Numbered from the stretch's first letter, positions 16,277-24,328 are shown. The stretch is DNA of 33,696 nt from a virus (IMGVR_UViG_3300028392_000190:1-33696); one strand, 5' to 3'. A program made the numbers and translations. Notes: a model not told the origin generated them from the sequence alone.

Positions 16277-16539
16277 AAAATCTACTGATTCCTCTATTAT
16301 TAGTGCTATCCGGCTGCTCTACTATGCCGGAACCAATCACAGTAAAATGGCCTCAAGTCTCTGATAAATTTTTAGCATCATGCCCTAATCTTAAACAAAC
16401 ACCGTCTACAACAAAACTCAGTGACGTTTTGCCCGTTGTGGTTGATAACTACGGGACATATTATGATTGTCAAGCAAGAGTAGATGGATGGATCGAATGG
16501 TATAAAGCCCAGAAAAAAATCAGCGATAGTCTAGAATAG
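16273..16539 (+). CDS. Outer-membrane spanin lipoprotein (Rz1-like)
   Basis: 88 residues. The signal peptide MKNLLIPLLLVLSGC ends in a clear lipobox (LSGC, lipidated Cys15), followed by Ser at +2, which favours the outer membrane. The mature part is short, with Pro residues near the start (MPEPITVKWP), a CPNL motif, and the Rz1-like ending NYGTYYDCQARVDGWIEWY. It should sit in the inner leaflet of the outer membrane and bind the inner spanin's C-terminus. The start codon overlaps the inner-spanin stop, as usual for this pair. Unlike lambda rz1 it is not embedded in the rz frame. Confidence 0.88.
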   Translation: MKNLLIPLLLVLSGCSTMPEPITVKWPQVSDKFLASCPNLKQTPSTTKLSDVLPVVVDNYGTYYDCQARVDGWIEWYKAQKKISDSLE

Positions 16540-16561
16540 TATAAATGATTTAGTCTAATAC

Positions 16562-16590
16562 TTGAAACTTTATGACACATATGCTATAGT
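16562..16590 (+). promoter_or_regulatory. Extended -10 sigma-70-type promoter, TTGAAA-N17-TATAGT
   Basis: -35 TTGAAA at 16562-16567, a 17-base spacer, and -10 TATAGT at 16585-16590 preceded by TGC, forming an extended -10. The predicted +1 near 16597 leaves an 18-base leader with AGGA at 16604-16607 before the ATG. Confidence 0.75.
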
Positions 16591-16614
16591 AGTTTATATT
16601 CTCAGGAAAAACAA

Positions 16615-17340
16615 ATGACAGCCCCTACCAATAACGATATATCAGCCTCGACTGAAGTTGCTAATTCCCCTAAAGAAAATGAGTTAGCTACATATAATCA
16701 TTTCTGTACGCCTATCTATTCACTTAACAATAAATCATATCTTAAACTAGTGTCAGAGATTAGCAAAGAATACCTCAAAAAAGCCAAAAAAGATACACCT
16801 TACTTAGATCCAATATATCCAGTCTATCAGACTGAATCATTTCTAAATGATGCTAGACTATCAGAATTTATACAATATGTCAGTCAAGTGGGCTGGGACA
16901 TACTGAATAGTCAAGGATATGATATGATGAAGTACAACACTTATGTTGTAGAGATGTGGTGTCAAGAACATTACAAACATTCGGCTATGGAACAGCACGT
17001 ACATGGCTATGGGGAACATCTAGTAGGATTTTATTTTTTAGATTGCCCTGAGGGCAGTACAAAAGTAATATTTCACGATCCCAGGCCAGGGAAGGTACAG
17101 CTTAGTTTGCCCGAGGTTGACATGGCTCAAGCCACCTATGCCAGTAACATGATTAACTTTGTGCCTGAACCCGGGATGCTAATGATCACAAATTCGTCAG
17201 TGGCTCACTCATTTACTAGAAATGCGGTAAATGCTGCTGTGAGGTTCGTACATTTTAATATTTCAGCGGTACGTGCTCCTGCTAGTACCAGCGATACTTG
17301 CCCCACAGCATCGACAAATGATGTTGCGGAGATAATATGA
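16615..17340 (+). CDS. Putative 2OG-Fe(II) oxygenase
   Basis: 241 residues. The C-terminal domain has the jelly-roll pattern of the phage 2OG-FeII_Oxy family: QHVHGYGEH (metal-site region His128-His135), FYFLDCPEGSTKVIFHDPR, FVPEPGMLMITNSS and VAHSFTRN (distal His198), followed by RFVHFNI (Arg210 as likely 2-oxoglutarate ligand). Such enzymes hydroxylate proteins or nucleic acids using iron, oxygen and 2-oxoglutarate. They are very common in cyanophages and relatives, where the substrate is unknown. Residues 1-25 are a Ser/Asn-rich, probably disordered tail. It is driven by its own strong host-type promoter and overlaps the next gene by 4 bases. The family call is fairly sure; the substrate is not. 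Confidence 0.83.
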   Translation: MTAPTNNDISASTEVANSPKENELATYNHFCTPIYSLNNKSYLKLVSEISKEYLKKAKKDTPYLDPIYPVYQTESFLNDARLSEFIQYVSQVGWDILNSQGYDMMKYNTYVVEMWCQEHYKHSAMEQHVHGYGEHLVGFYFLDCPEGSTKVIFHDPRPGKVQLSLPEVDMAQATYASNMINFVPEPGMLMITNSSVAHSFTRNAVNAAVRFVHFNISAVRAPASTSDTCPTASTNDVAEII

Positions 17341-17573
17341 ACAAGTACTTAATTAGATTTAATAAATCTAGGGGCCAGCCGGGCAGAGGCACTAAGGATC
17401 ACGCTTGGCGTGTTTTTGAAAACGGCAAAGAGTATATTTTTAAGCATGTTAAAATAAATGTGCCTTGCGAAGATGAAATCTCATTAGATGCCATGGGCAA
17501 TGACGATTGGAACATCAGTTGTATAGGAGTCATGACCATAGACCGGGAAACTTCTACCGGAATAATCAATTAA
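17337..17573 (+). CDS. Small conserved phage protein
   Basis: 78 residues with the well-patterned block LIRFNKSRGQPGRGTKDHAWRVFE, then KEYIFKHVKINVP and DDWNISCIG, ending TSTGII. It is probably a compact beta-rich fold, and the family recurs in aquatic phages. It has no membrane segment and no metal site. It is coupled to the 2OG oxygenase by an ATGA overlap, so it may be a partner or substrate-handling protein. That link is only by position. Confidence 0.72.
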   Translation: MNKYLIRFNKSRGQPGRGTKDHAWRVFENGKEYIFKHVKINVPCEDEISLDAMGNDDWNISCIGVMTIDRETSTGIIN

Positions 17574-17580
17574 CTGATAT

Positions 17581-18009
17581 ATGACAGCCCATCATCGTTC
17601 GCGTAGTCGACGCCGAGAACATTGGGTACAGAGTAAATGGCGTCCTATGATGGCTTGGCTCTATTTGGCAGTATGCGCAATGGATTTCATAGGATTTCCT
17701 CTATTATGGAGTATACTACAGGCATATGCTCATGGGCAGGTTACGAGTCAATGGCAGCCATTAACATTACAAGGGGCTGGCTTATTTCATTTAGCCATGG
17801 GAGCGATTATAGGGGTAAGCGCATATGGTCGCACTCGCGAAAAAATAGCCGGGGTTTTTGATGATAGAACAGGTCCATTAAATGGAAATCCCGGAACAAT
17901 GTATCAACCATACAATCAAAATTTTACCCCTTACGCGGGCGCAACTATGCCAGCCAATAACACAGTTGATCCAGTAGGACCACCTACCCCGTACTTTCCA
18001 CCACGATAG
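17581..18009 (+). CDS. Holin, three-transmembrane (Holin_3TM) type
   Basis: 142 residues. A basic N-terminus (HHRSRSRRREHW) precedes KWRPMMAWLYLAVCAMDFIGFPLLW (hydrophobic segments about 20-46) and a second hydrophobic stretch GAGLFHLAMGAIIGVSAYG (about 66-84). This is the arrangement of the Holin-of-3TMs family in T4-like marine phages. The C-terminus is Pro/Asn-rich and soluble. Holins open the inner membrane and let the endolysin out, so this is likely the partner of the GH19 enzyme at 15200, from which it is separated by the spanin and oxygenase genes. Only two hydrophobic stretches are obvious, with the first long enough to hold two turns. Confidence 0.72.
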   Translation: MTAHHRSRSRRREHWVQSKWRPMMAWLYLAVCAMDFIGFPLLWSILQAYAHGQVTSQWQPLTLQGAGLFHLAMGAIIGVSAYGRTREKIAGVFDDRTGPLNGNPGTMYQPYNQNFTPYAGATMPANNTVDPVGPPTPYFPPR

Positions 18010-18018
18010 GAGATAATT

Positions 18019-18192
18019 ATGAAAAAACTATTAGTAGTTATATTGACATTTGGCTTGGCATCGGCATATGCCAATACAGATGTTAAAAAAGTTTGTCACG
18101 ATGTAAAATATCGCGGTAAACTAGTTCATCAGTGTAAAAATATTAAGATACATAAGAAATTTGAAGGTACGCCGATTCCGGAAAAAAAATAA
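18019..18192 (+). CDS. Tiny exported protein
   Basis: 57 residues encoded right after a strong AGGAGA ribosome site at 18009-18014. MKKLLVVILTFGLASAYA is a textbook signal peptide with an AYA cleavage site. The 39-residue mature part is Lys-rich with two Cys (KKVCHDVKYRGK and HQCKNIKIHKK), which could form one disulphide in the periplasm, and ends PIPEKK. I recognise similar tiny secreted proteins from other uncultured phages but know no role. Superinfection exclusion, periplasmic modulation or lysis aid are possible. It follows the holin gene by 9 bases. Confidence 0.8.
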   Translation: MKKLLVVILTFGLASAYANTDVKKVCHDVKYRGKLVHQCKNIKIHKKFEGTPIPEKK

Positions 18193-18221
18193 TTGTATAT
18201 CATGAAATAAAGTAGTATAAT
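18193..18221 (+). promoter_or_regulatory. Sigma-70-like promoter, TTGTAT-N17-TATAAT
   Basis: A perfect -10 TATAAT at 18216-18221 and a weak -35 TTGTAT at 18193-18198 with a 17-base spacer, directly after the exported-protein stop. The predicted +1 near 18228 gives a ~25-base leader for dnaJ, containing ACGGGAA. Confidence 0.65.
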
Positions 18222-18252
18222 AACTTTTATTACGGGAAATTTTTATTAACCT

Positions 18253-19044
18253 ATGAGCGATCATTATCAAACATTAGGCGTCCCTCGCGGCGCATCACAG
18301 GAAGAAATTAAACGAGCATATCGTAAATTAGCAGCACAGCATCATCCTGATCGCGGCGGAGACACTGCCAAATTCCAGGACATTCAAACTGCTTATTCAG
18401 TTCTCAGCGACGATCAAAAACGTGGGCAATACGATAATCCAGGACCAGCTAATTTCCAATTTGAGTTTAATGGTCCCAATGGATTTGATTTTAATTCGAT
18501 ATTTAATATGTTCGGCGCGCAGTTCCAACATCCGCATCATCAGGGCCATCAGAGACAACACACCCGTATGAGTTTATGGGTCACCCTAGCAGATGTTGCC
18601 CAAGGCGGGCGCAGACCGGTCACTATCGGATCTCAGCATGGAAATATGACTATAGAAATAGAAATTCCGTTGGGCATAAATGATGGTGATAATGTACAAT
18701 ATTCTGGCATAGGACCAAATAATTCGGATCTAGTAGTTAACTTTAGAATACATCCTAATCCCAAATGGGAGAGGAATGGTTTGAATCTAACTACCGAGCA
18801 TGCCATCAGTGTATGGATATGTATAGTAGGGGGTGAACTAGAGATTCAAGATGTTTTGGGAAATCAGTTAACTCTCACAGTACCTCCATCAACCCAGCCG
18901 GGTAGTTTACTACGGGTCAAAGGCAGGGGATTGACTACTAAGAATAAGATGTCTGGCGACATGTTCGTAAGAATACAGGCCAAAATTCCAAATAATATTG
19001 ACACAGCATTGATTGAAAAGATTAAACAAGAAGTAAACAAATAA
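18253..19044 (+). CDS. dnaJ: DnaJ/CbpA-type Hsp40 co-chaperone
   Basis: 263 residues. The J domain (1-62) has the essential HPD at 31-33 and the YDNPG end. A short Gly/Phe-rich stretch (GPNGFDFNSIFNMFG) follows, then a client-binding beta region (LWVTLADVAQGGRRPVTIG; GRGLTTKNKMSGDMFVRI). There is no CxxCxGxG zinc finger, so it is a class B/CbpA-like protein and shorter than cellular DnaJ (~376) or CbpA (~306). It should stimulate host DnaK. It lies directly ahead of the ClpA-like gene, suggesting a shared protein-remodelling task such as disassembling host or replication complexes. It has its own sigma-70-type promoter, so early expression is likely. Confidence 0.94.
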   Translation: MSDHYQTLGVPRGASQEEIKRAYRKLAAQHHPDRGGDTAKFQDIQTAYSVLSDDQKRGQYDNPGPANFQFEFNGPNGFDFNSIFNMFGAQFQHPHHQGHQRQHTRMSLWVTLADVAQGGRRPVTIGSQHGNMTIEIEIPLGINDGDNVQYSGIGPNNSDLVVNFRIHPNPKWERNGLNLTTEHAISVWICIVGGELEIQDVLGNQLTLTVPPSTQPGSLLRVKGRGLTTKNKMSGDMFVRIQAKIPNNIDTALIEKIKQEVNK

Positions 19045-19053
19045 TAGAGATAG

Positions 19054-19082
19054 TTGTACTTTATTGTAACCCGATACATACT
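19054..19082 (+). promoter_or_regulatory. Possible sigma-70 promoter, TTGTAC-N17-CATACT
   Basis: -35 TTGTAC at 19054-19059 and -10 CATACT at 19077-19082 with a 17-base spacer. The next gene has AAGGA at 19096-19100 and its ATG at 19105. Moderate match only. Confidence 0.45.
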
Positions 19083-19104
19083 ACATTAGGCCTATAAGGA
19101 AAAA

Positions 19105-21381
19105 ATGCAAAACAATAATATTGAAATCGAACAGATAGTTGCTCAAGCAATCAAACTGGCAGTAAGTCGCAGACATTCTTATGTCTTGACCGAGCATGTA
19201 GTATTAGCATTGATAGAACATTTGCCCTTTCGTAAGACGCTAGTAGGATTTGGGACTAATGTAGATATGCTAGAACTGGAGTTGTCGGCATACTTAGATA
19301 GTTTGGCTAGCTTAGTTATGCCAGAAGGAACCAATCAGCAACCTAAAAAAACCAACGCTCTGGAAAGATGTTTTAATCGTGCGATGACACAAGTATTATT
19401 TACTGGACGCAGGAGTATGAATACTGGCGATTTATATCTTGCTATAATGGCGGAAAATAATAGTCATGCGCAATACTTCTTATTAAAGTACGGGGTCAAA
19501 AAAGTAGAATTCTATGAGTTCTGGCAGCAGAATTATAAGCATGGAGATGTTACATTGACAAACACCCAGGCAGATGAGATCTTAACAGAGTTTTGTACCA
19601 ATCTCACTAAAATGGCAGTCGAAGATAGGCTAGAGCCTATGATAGGCCGTAGCAAAGAATTGGATGAGATGATCACTATCTTAGCAAGAAAATTTAAGGC
19701 TAACGTACTAATGGTAGGAGACCCCGGTGTGGGAAAAACGGCCATCATCGAAGGACTCGCTCAGGAAGTTGCTGCTAACCGTGTGCCTAAATTTTTACAT
19801 GACTACGAAGTTTGGGGGTTGGAGATCAGTTCATTGTTGGCAGGTAGTAAATATCGCGGTGAATTTGAAGAGAAATTTAAGCAGGTGATCGGTGCGTTAG
19901 AAGCAAAGAAGAACTGTATATTGTTTATTGACGAAGCACATACTATGAAGGGGGCAGGTGCTTCTACACAAAGCACACTTGACTTTGCTAACATGCTTAA
20001 ACCAGCCATCACTAAAGGCAATTTAAAAGTGGTAGCTTCTACGACTTGGGAAGAATATTACGAGTCGTTTGAAAAAGATCGTGCTTTGATGCGCAGATTC
20101 CACAGAGTGTCAATTGACGAGCCCACACCAGATGTTACAGAACAGATCTTGATAGGGTTAAGTCCGAGGTTAGAGGCTTTCCATAACGTATTAATCGATA
20201 CTGATGCCATTACGTCCGCTGTAGAGTTAAGCGGTAGATATATTCATGATAGAAAAAATCCCGATAAGAGTATCGATTTATTAGATGGCGCCTGTGCCAA
20301 AGAACGTGTCAAAGATATTGGTTTAGTGACAGTTACTAAAGACATGATTATGGCACAGTTAAGCCGTGTGGCCAATGTCCCAGTCGATAAATTACAAAAT
20401 GAACGTAGTGCCAATATCGTTAACTTAGAAAGTAATATCAAAGAAAAGTTATATGGTCAAGACGATGCGGTAGATGCAGTGTTAGAAAGAATCTATATTA
20501 ACTTTTCCGGTATCGGCAACGACAATAAACCCATTGCTAGCTTCTTATTCTTGGGCCCAACTGGTACTGGTAAAACTGAACTCGCAAAACTATTGTCCTC
20601 AAATTTAGAAATGAATTTGCTAAAGTATGACATGAGTGAATATCAAGAGAAGCACACTGTCAGTAGTTTAATCGGGGCTCCTCCGGGATATGTAGGCTTT
20701 GAAGATGGTAACATCGGTGGCGGTAAATTGATTAGCGATCTTTCAAAAAATCCCTACAGCATTATATTGTTTGATGAAGTCGAAAAGGCACACCCCGATG
20801 TCATCAACATTATGTTGCAGATGTTGGATGAGGCACGTATCACCAGCGCGAACGGCAAGACTGTTAATCTAAAGAACTGCGTTATCATCATGACCAGTAA
20901 CTTGGGCGCCAGGGATAACGAAAACAATAATATAGGTTTTGGTAAGCCCCTAGAAAGAGTAGGGTCCGAAGACAAAGCTATGAAGGATTTCTTCAAACCC
21001 GAACTACGTAATCGTATCGATCAAATTTGTAAATTCAAAAAATTAGATATATTGGCTGTCAAAAAAATTGTATTAAAGTTTGTGGAACAATTACAAACTA
21101 GTCTTAATAGTAAAAATATCCGACTTAATCTAACCGAACCGGTTATAGATATGTTGGCTAACAAAGGTTACGACAGCAAAATGGGTGCTCGTCCCTTAAA
21201 TCGCAAAATTGATGAGATGATACGTATTCCCTTGAGTAAGAAGATTTTATTTGAAGGATTGTGCGATTGCGCTATTACAGCGGTAATGGCAGGGGATGAG
21301 ATTGAATTTGCTATCATGCCCAGTAATTTATTACCCGCAGTCAATAACAATGGGATCATCGTGATAGATGCCCCAAATTAA
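19105..21381 (+). CDS. clpA: ClpA-like double AAA+ unfoldase
   Basis: 758 residues. A Clp N-domain (1-140, RRHSYVLTEHVVLALIEH) is followed by two AAA+ modules: Walker A GDPGVGKT (205-212) with Walker B ILFIDEAH (Asp276, Glu277), and Walker A GPTGTGKT (484-491) with Walker B ILFDEVEKAH (near 554-563). The long middle coiled coil of ClpB is missing, which points to ClpA. An IGF tripeptide (610-612) lies where ClpA carries its ClpP-docking IGL loop. The sensor-2 GARPLNR box is present. So it could thread proteins into host ClpP or act as an unfoldase alone. It overlaps the next gene by 14 bases. Confidence 0.92.
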   Translation: MQNNNIEIEQIVAQAIKLAVSRRHSYVLTEHVVLALIEHLPFRKTLVGFGTNVDMLELELSAYLDSLASLVMPEGTNQQPKKTNALERCFNRAMTQVLFTGRRSMNTGDLYLAIMAENNSHAQYFLLKYGVKKVEFYEFWQQNYKHGDVTLTNTQADEILTEFCTNLTKMAVEDRLEPMIGRSKELDEMITILARKFKANVLMVGDPGVGKTAIIEGLAQEVAANRVPKFLHDYEVWGLEISSLLAGSKYRGEFEEKFKQVIGALEAKKNCILFIDEAHTMKGAGASTQSTLDFANMLKPAITKGNLKVVASTTWEEYYESFEKDRALMRRFHRVSIDEPTPDVTEQILIGLSPRLEAFHNVLIDTDAITSAVELSGRYIHDRKNPDKSIDLLDGACAKERVKDIGLVTVTKDMIMAQLSRVANVPVDKLQNERSANIVNLESNIKEKLYGQDDAVDAVLERIYINFSGIGNDNKPIASFLFLGPTGTGKTELAKLLSSNLEMNLLKYDMSEYQEKHTVSSLIGAPPGYVGFEDGNIGGGKLISDLSKNPYSIILFDEVEKAHPDVINIMLQMLDEARITSANGKTVNLKNCVIIMTSNLGARDNENNNIGFGKPLERVGSEDKAMKDFFKPELRNRIDQICKFKKLDILAVKKIVLKFVEQLQTSLNSKNIRLNLTEPVIDMLANKGYDSKMGARPLNRKIDEMIRIPLSKKILFEGLCDCAITAVMAGDEIEFAIMPSNLLPAVNNNGIIVIDAPN

Positions 21382-22078
21382 TTTTGCCCCGGTATATAAA
21401 GATCGATGGTTTTATGACCGGTGGCAATATTGTGTGTCATTTAATCTCAGAGAAGCCGGCGCATTAAAAGTATTGGATCATGCTGCCATCGACGTGGCTA
21501 TAACACATCGACGTAAGTGGTATCAAGATGTTTCGTCACGTTGGACGATGACTATGACTAGTGTCGCAGCGACAAGCATGTACAAGCCATTTAAAGCAGT
21601 AAAAATAACAAAAAATACCATCTCGAAATTACACGATTTCGCCGGTACGTTGATAGATACCACTGATGAATTTAAGTTAGTGACCGGCAGACATCAGGTT
21701 TGGGTTTATACTAATAGTGTCAACTTGATAGAAACTATCCAGAGTCAGCATCAATTAGTCAATATGAAATTTACCCAGTCTATAATAAATCGACCAAAAG
21801 ATACTGTACGGCTTAAACAGTCTCGGCATTCGCATCGTAGTTATTTGAACTCTGTCAAACTAACCGATACTGAAAAGGAAAATCTAATAAGATTTTTATT
21901 AGCTCAACAGGATGATGTAAGGCTCAGTCCTGGGTTATTAGACTGGATATACAGGCTTTTTAACTCATACACTTATGACAATTTTTTTATAGATCACACT
22001 GGCGAACACCATCTATTAATGATGTCGTTAATACGCCCTGGTATAATCAGAAAAACATTACCGATCGTTACAGCATAA
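21368..22078 (+). CDS. Conserved phage protein of unknown function
   Basis: 236 residues, basic and aromatic-rich. It opens with PVYKDRWFYDRWQYCVSFNLREA. The C-terminus, NFFIDHTGEHHLLMMSLIRPG and IRKTLPIV, is the best patterned part and is familiar from other T4-like phages without a known role. It has no membrane segment, signal peptide or nucleotide-binding motif. The start overlaps the ClpA gene by 14 bases, so it is probably co-translated with it. A late box for the next gene lies inside its last codons. It could be a ClpA adaptor by position, but nothing in the sequence shows this. Confidence 0.7.
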   Translation: MPQINFAPVYKDRWFYDRWQYCVSFNLREAGALKVLDHAAIDVAITHRRKWYQDVSSRWTMTMTSVAATSMYKPFKAVKITKNTISKLHDFAGTLIDTTDEFKLVTGRHQVWVYTNSVNLIETIQSQHQLVNMKFTQSIINRPKDTVRLKQSRHSHRSYLNSVKLTDTEKENLIRFLLAQQDDVRLSPGLLDWIYRLFNSYTYDNFFIDHTGEHHLLMMSLIRPGIIRKTLPIVTA

Positions 22079-22081
22079 ATA
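22074..22081 (+). promoter_or_regulatory. Late-promoter box CATAAATA
   Basis: One mismatch from TATAAATA. It overlaps the previous stop codon and ends 7 bases before the ATG at 22089; the predicted leader is about 2 bases. Confidence 0.6.
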
Positions 22082-22088
22082 CTGGACA

Positions 22089-22454
22089 ATGACTTTTAGC
22101 ACTCAGACTCTTTTATCACAAACTACATATGGTGTACCTTCGGGTAATTACGATGGGTCTAGTGCCAGTTTCGTCGGCAATAATGTGCCAGCTGCTAATT
22201 TCTACGGTGGCCAAGGCAGTGTACAAACTGCCACCATACAAGTTACTGGGTTTGTTGGGGTTATTACATTACAAGCCTCATTAAACGATTGGGTGGAGCA
22301 AGCAGCGTGGTTTGATGTGGATACGTACGGTGATGGGGTATCTCCTTTAAGTGACACTGCGGCCATCACCATGACCGGTAATTTTGTATGGGTGCGTATC
22401 TTGGTCACTGAATTTACTGCCGGCTCCATCAATTCTGCGAATCTTTTGTACTAG
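22089..22454 (+). CDS. Small beta-rich virion-like protein
   Basis: 121 residues, Ser/Thr/Val/Gly-rich, with alternating hydrophobic strands (TATIQVTGFVGVITLQASL; NFVWVRILVTEFTAGSI), consistent with a beta-sandwich. The NFYGGQGSVQT and FVWVRI..TEFTAG motifs recur in small proteins of marine T4-like phages. A capsid decoration or tail-surface role is plausible given the late box immediately upstream. It has no enzymatic motif. Confidence 0.68.
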   Translation: MTFSTQTLLSQTTYGVPSGNYDGSSASFVGNNVPAANFYGGQGSVQTATIQVTGFVGVITLQASLNDWVEQAAWFDVDTYGDGVSPLSDTAAITMTGNFVWVRILVTEFTAGSINSANLLY

Positions 22455-22459
22455 AAAAC

Positions 22460-22467
22460 AATAAATA
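22460..22467 (+). promoter_or_regulatory. Late-promoter box AATAAATA
   Basis: One mismatch from TATAAATA, ending 4 bases before the ATG at 22472. The intervening CTAG resembles that at 14078-14081, hinting at an extended consensus TAAATACTAGA. Confidence 0.6.
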
Positions 22468-22471
22468 CTAG

Positions 22472-23290
22472 ATGCGCACAATAGCTATATACGGTGGAAG
22501 ATTTCAGCCAGGCCATCTAGGCCATATGTCCAGTTACGATTATTTGGTAGACAAATTCGGGGCTGATAATGTCTTTGTGGCCACCGCAGATTCTGCTTCG
22601 TCGGAAGATGATCCTTTTAACTTTGGTGAGAAAGTAGCTATGCTCACTAAACTGGGCATACCTTCTAGTCATATAGTTAAAGTTCGCAGTCCTTATAGAC
22701 CAGTTGAAATAACTAAAGATATTGGCGATCCTGAGGACACAGCATTAGTGTTTGCTCTTAGTGAAAAGGATATGAGTGGGGCCGAAGGCGAGAAGCCTCG
22801 CTTCGATTTCAAACCAAAAAAGAACGGCGAGCCTAGTTACATGCAACCTTACCCCGGGGACGATGAAGAATTAGAACCCATGACCAAACACGGGTATGTA
22901 CTAATTACTCCGACTACACCATTTAATGTTATGGGTAAACCTGCTAAAGGTGCTACTAAGATAAGAGAGTTATACCGAAAAGGCAATGAAGCTGATCGTA
23001 AGAAAATCATACATGATTTATACGGAGAATTTGATCCCCATATCAAAGCAATATTCGATAAAAAGTTAGGCAGTGTTGAAGAACCGCGTACAGCCGTAAT
23101 CCAAGAACCTCCGTTTGATGCTAATGTATTAGATACTCCGGCGCCGCTACAGCGCGAATCTCGTGAACTACGTCTAGCTAGATTAGCCGAAGACATCAAG
23201 CGATTAAAGCGACAGATATCGGAAATACGACGTAGCAATGATAAGCCTAACTATATAGACGAACGTGATAAGCGTAAGGTTTATTGGTAG
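22472..23290 (+). CDS. HxGH-superfamily nucleotidyltransferase with C-terminal extension
   Basis: 272 residues. The N-terminus IYGGRFQPGHLGHMSSYDYL carries the nucleotidyltransferase signature GRFQPxHxGH (His15, His18). The second signature appears as GATKIREL (160-167), equivalent to the (I)SSTKIR nucleotide-binding motif. Such enzymes move AMP or CMP onto small phosphates, for example NMN in NAD synthesis or phosphocholine-type substrates. The middle segment (90-150) is a charged insertion, and the last ~70 residues are a helical Arg/Glu-rich tail (RLARLAEDIKRLKRQISEI) absent from normal NMN adenylyltransferases. The tail could mediate oligomerisation or packaging. A late box directly upstream suggests late expression, odd for a metabolic enzyme. 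The substrate cannot be told from sequence. Confidence 0.82.
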   Translation: MRTIAIYGGRFQPGHLGHMSSYDYLVDKFGADNVFVATADSASSEDDPFNFGEKVAMLTKLGIPSSHIVKVRSPYRPVEITKDIGDPEDTALVFALSEKDMSGAEGEKPRFDFKPKKNGEPSYMQPYPGDDEELEPMTKHGYVLITPTTPFNVMGKPAKGATKIRELYRKGNEADRKKIIHDLYGEFDPHIKAIFDKKLGSVEEPRTAVIQEPPFDANVLDTPAPLQRESRELRLARLAEDIKRLKRQISEIRRSNDKPNYIDERDKRKVYW

Positions 23291-23320
23291 ACAGAAAATT
23301 TTACGGGGTGAATAGTTCTT

Positions 23321-23328
23321 GTTAAATA
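23321..23328 (+). promoter_or_regulatory. Late-promoter-like box GTTAAATA
   Basis: The predicted +1 near 23334 gives a ~20-base leader with AAAGGA at 23343-23348 ahead of the ATG at 23354. Confidence 0.5.
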
Positions 23329-23353
23329 TTAGCACATTTAACAAAGGATTATT

Positions 23354-24280
23354 ATGTCAACTAAACAAGAAGCCAATTTAGCAGCTCAAGTAGCTGAATT
23401 AAATCAAGAAGTAAAAACAGCTGAAGCAGCAGCCGCACCACAACCCGGCCAAGTTCAGGTCAATGTTGATTATTTGAAAACGACACGAGTTCATATCTCA
23501 ATGCCTTGCTATGGTGGCATGTTGACTGAATCAACTTTTATGAGTTTCATCAAGTGGTCTAATACCGCCCGTCAATTGGGCATCGATTGGACCATGGAGA
23601 CCATGACTAACGAGTCATTGATTAGTCGCGCCCGTAACACTTTAACTGCTAAATTCCTCAGTAATCCAGATTCGACACATCTAATGTTTATCGATGCTGA
23701 TATCGGCTGGGAGCCATGGCATCTATTAGTAATGCTAAACCGTGATGTGGATGTGATCGGCGGATTATATCCTATGAAATCCTTGCCAGTTAAATGGTGT
23801 GTAAATGGGTTTGAAGGTGCCGAAGAGGGTCCGGATGGTTTACAAGAAGTCACTAAGACCGGCACTGGATTCTTATTGATTAAACGTCATGTATTTGAAA
23901 AACTTAATGCACATCCTGCGGTCAAACCTTTCAACAGTGATATTGGCTTGCCTCCTGAGTTAAATGTGTATATGAAAACATACTTTGACACCGCAGTGCG
24001 TGAGAACCGTTATTATTCCGAGGACTGGACTTTTTGCGAAAACCATAGAGATTTGGGAGGCAAAATTTGGATTGACAAGCGTGTATTACTTAAGCACACC
24101 GGTACATATGTGTTCGACTATCAAAATCAGGACCAGTTGTATAAAGAATTGCACGCAATGGCGATGTCAAATCAACGTCCAGCTGACCCAGTAATTACTG
24201 ATACTAGCGGAACAATCCCAGCACCAGCAGAGGTAAAGCCAGCTGTGGTTGCCACAAGTAAGGGTAAGAAAAAGAAATAA
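23354..24280 (+). CDS. Glycosyltransferase-like protein, GT-A type
   Basis: 308 residues. After an Ala/Glu-rich N-terminal tail (1-40), the domain opens with VHISMPCYGGM and continues to SLISRARN and the metal/sugar-nucleotide site MFIDADIGW (Asp114, Asp116). GLYPMKSLP and TGTGFLLIKR follow, then SEDWTFC, a typical C-terminal acidic motif of GT-A enzymes. The C-terminus is a Pro/Ala/Lys-rich tail. It probably transfers a sugar from a nucleotide donor, either to virion proteins or to modified DNA bases; the sequence does not decide between these. A good AAAGGA site and a late-like box lie upstream, and a strong terminator lies 22 bases downstream, so it may be a single-gene unit. Confidence 0.78.
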   Translation: MSTKQEANLAAQVAELNQEVKTAEAAAAPQPGQVQVNVDYLKTTRVHISMPCYGGMLTESTFMSFIKWSNTARQLGIDWTMETMTNESLISRARNTLTAKFLSNPDSTHLMFIDADIGWEPWHLLVMLNRDVDVIGGLYPMKSLPVKWCVNGFEGAEEGPDGLQEVTKTGTGFLLIKRHVFEKLNAHPAVKPFNSDIGLPPELNVYMKTYFDTAVRENRYYSEDWTFCENHRDLGGKIWIDKRVLLKHTGTYVFDYQNQDQLYKELHAMAMSNQRPADPVITDTSGTIPAPAEVKPAVVATSKGKKKK

Positions 24281-24302
24281 CAGTTTGTCGTAATAAAAAA
24301 AT

Positions 24303-24328
24303 AAAAGGTCACAAATTGTGACCTTTTT
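24303..24328 (+). terminator. Strong rho-independent terminator
   Basis: Perfect 12-base complementary arms AAAAGGTCACAA (24303-24314) and TTGTGACCTTTT (24316-24327), followed by T and C. The core stem GGTCAC/GTGACC with flanking A and T runs makes it bidirectional in form. It follows the glycosyltransferase gene and is the only convincing terminator in the window. Confidence 0.93.

Noticed and set aside
16540-16547. TATAAATG as a late promoter
   Set aside because: The last base differs and a much better extended -10 promoter follows at 16562-16590.
19105-21381. ClpB disaggregase
   Set aside because: The long middle coiled coil of ClpB is missing and an IGF loop typical of ClpA-type partners of ClpP is present.
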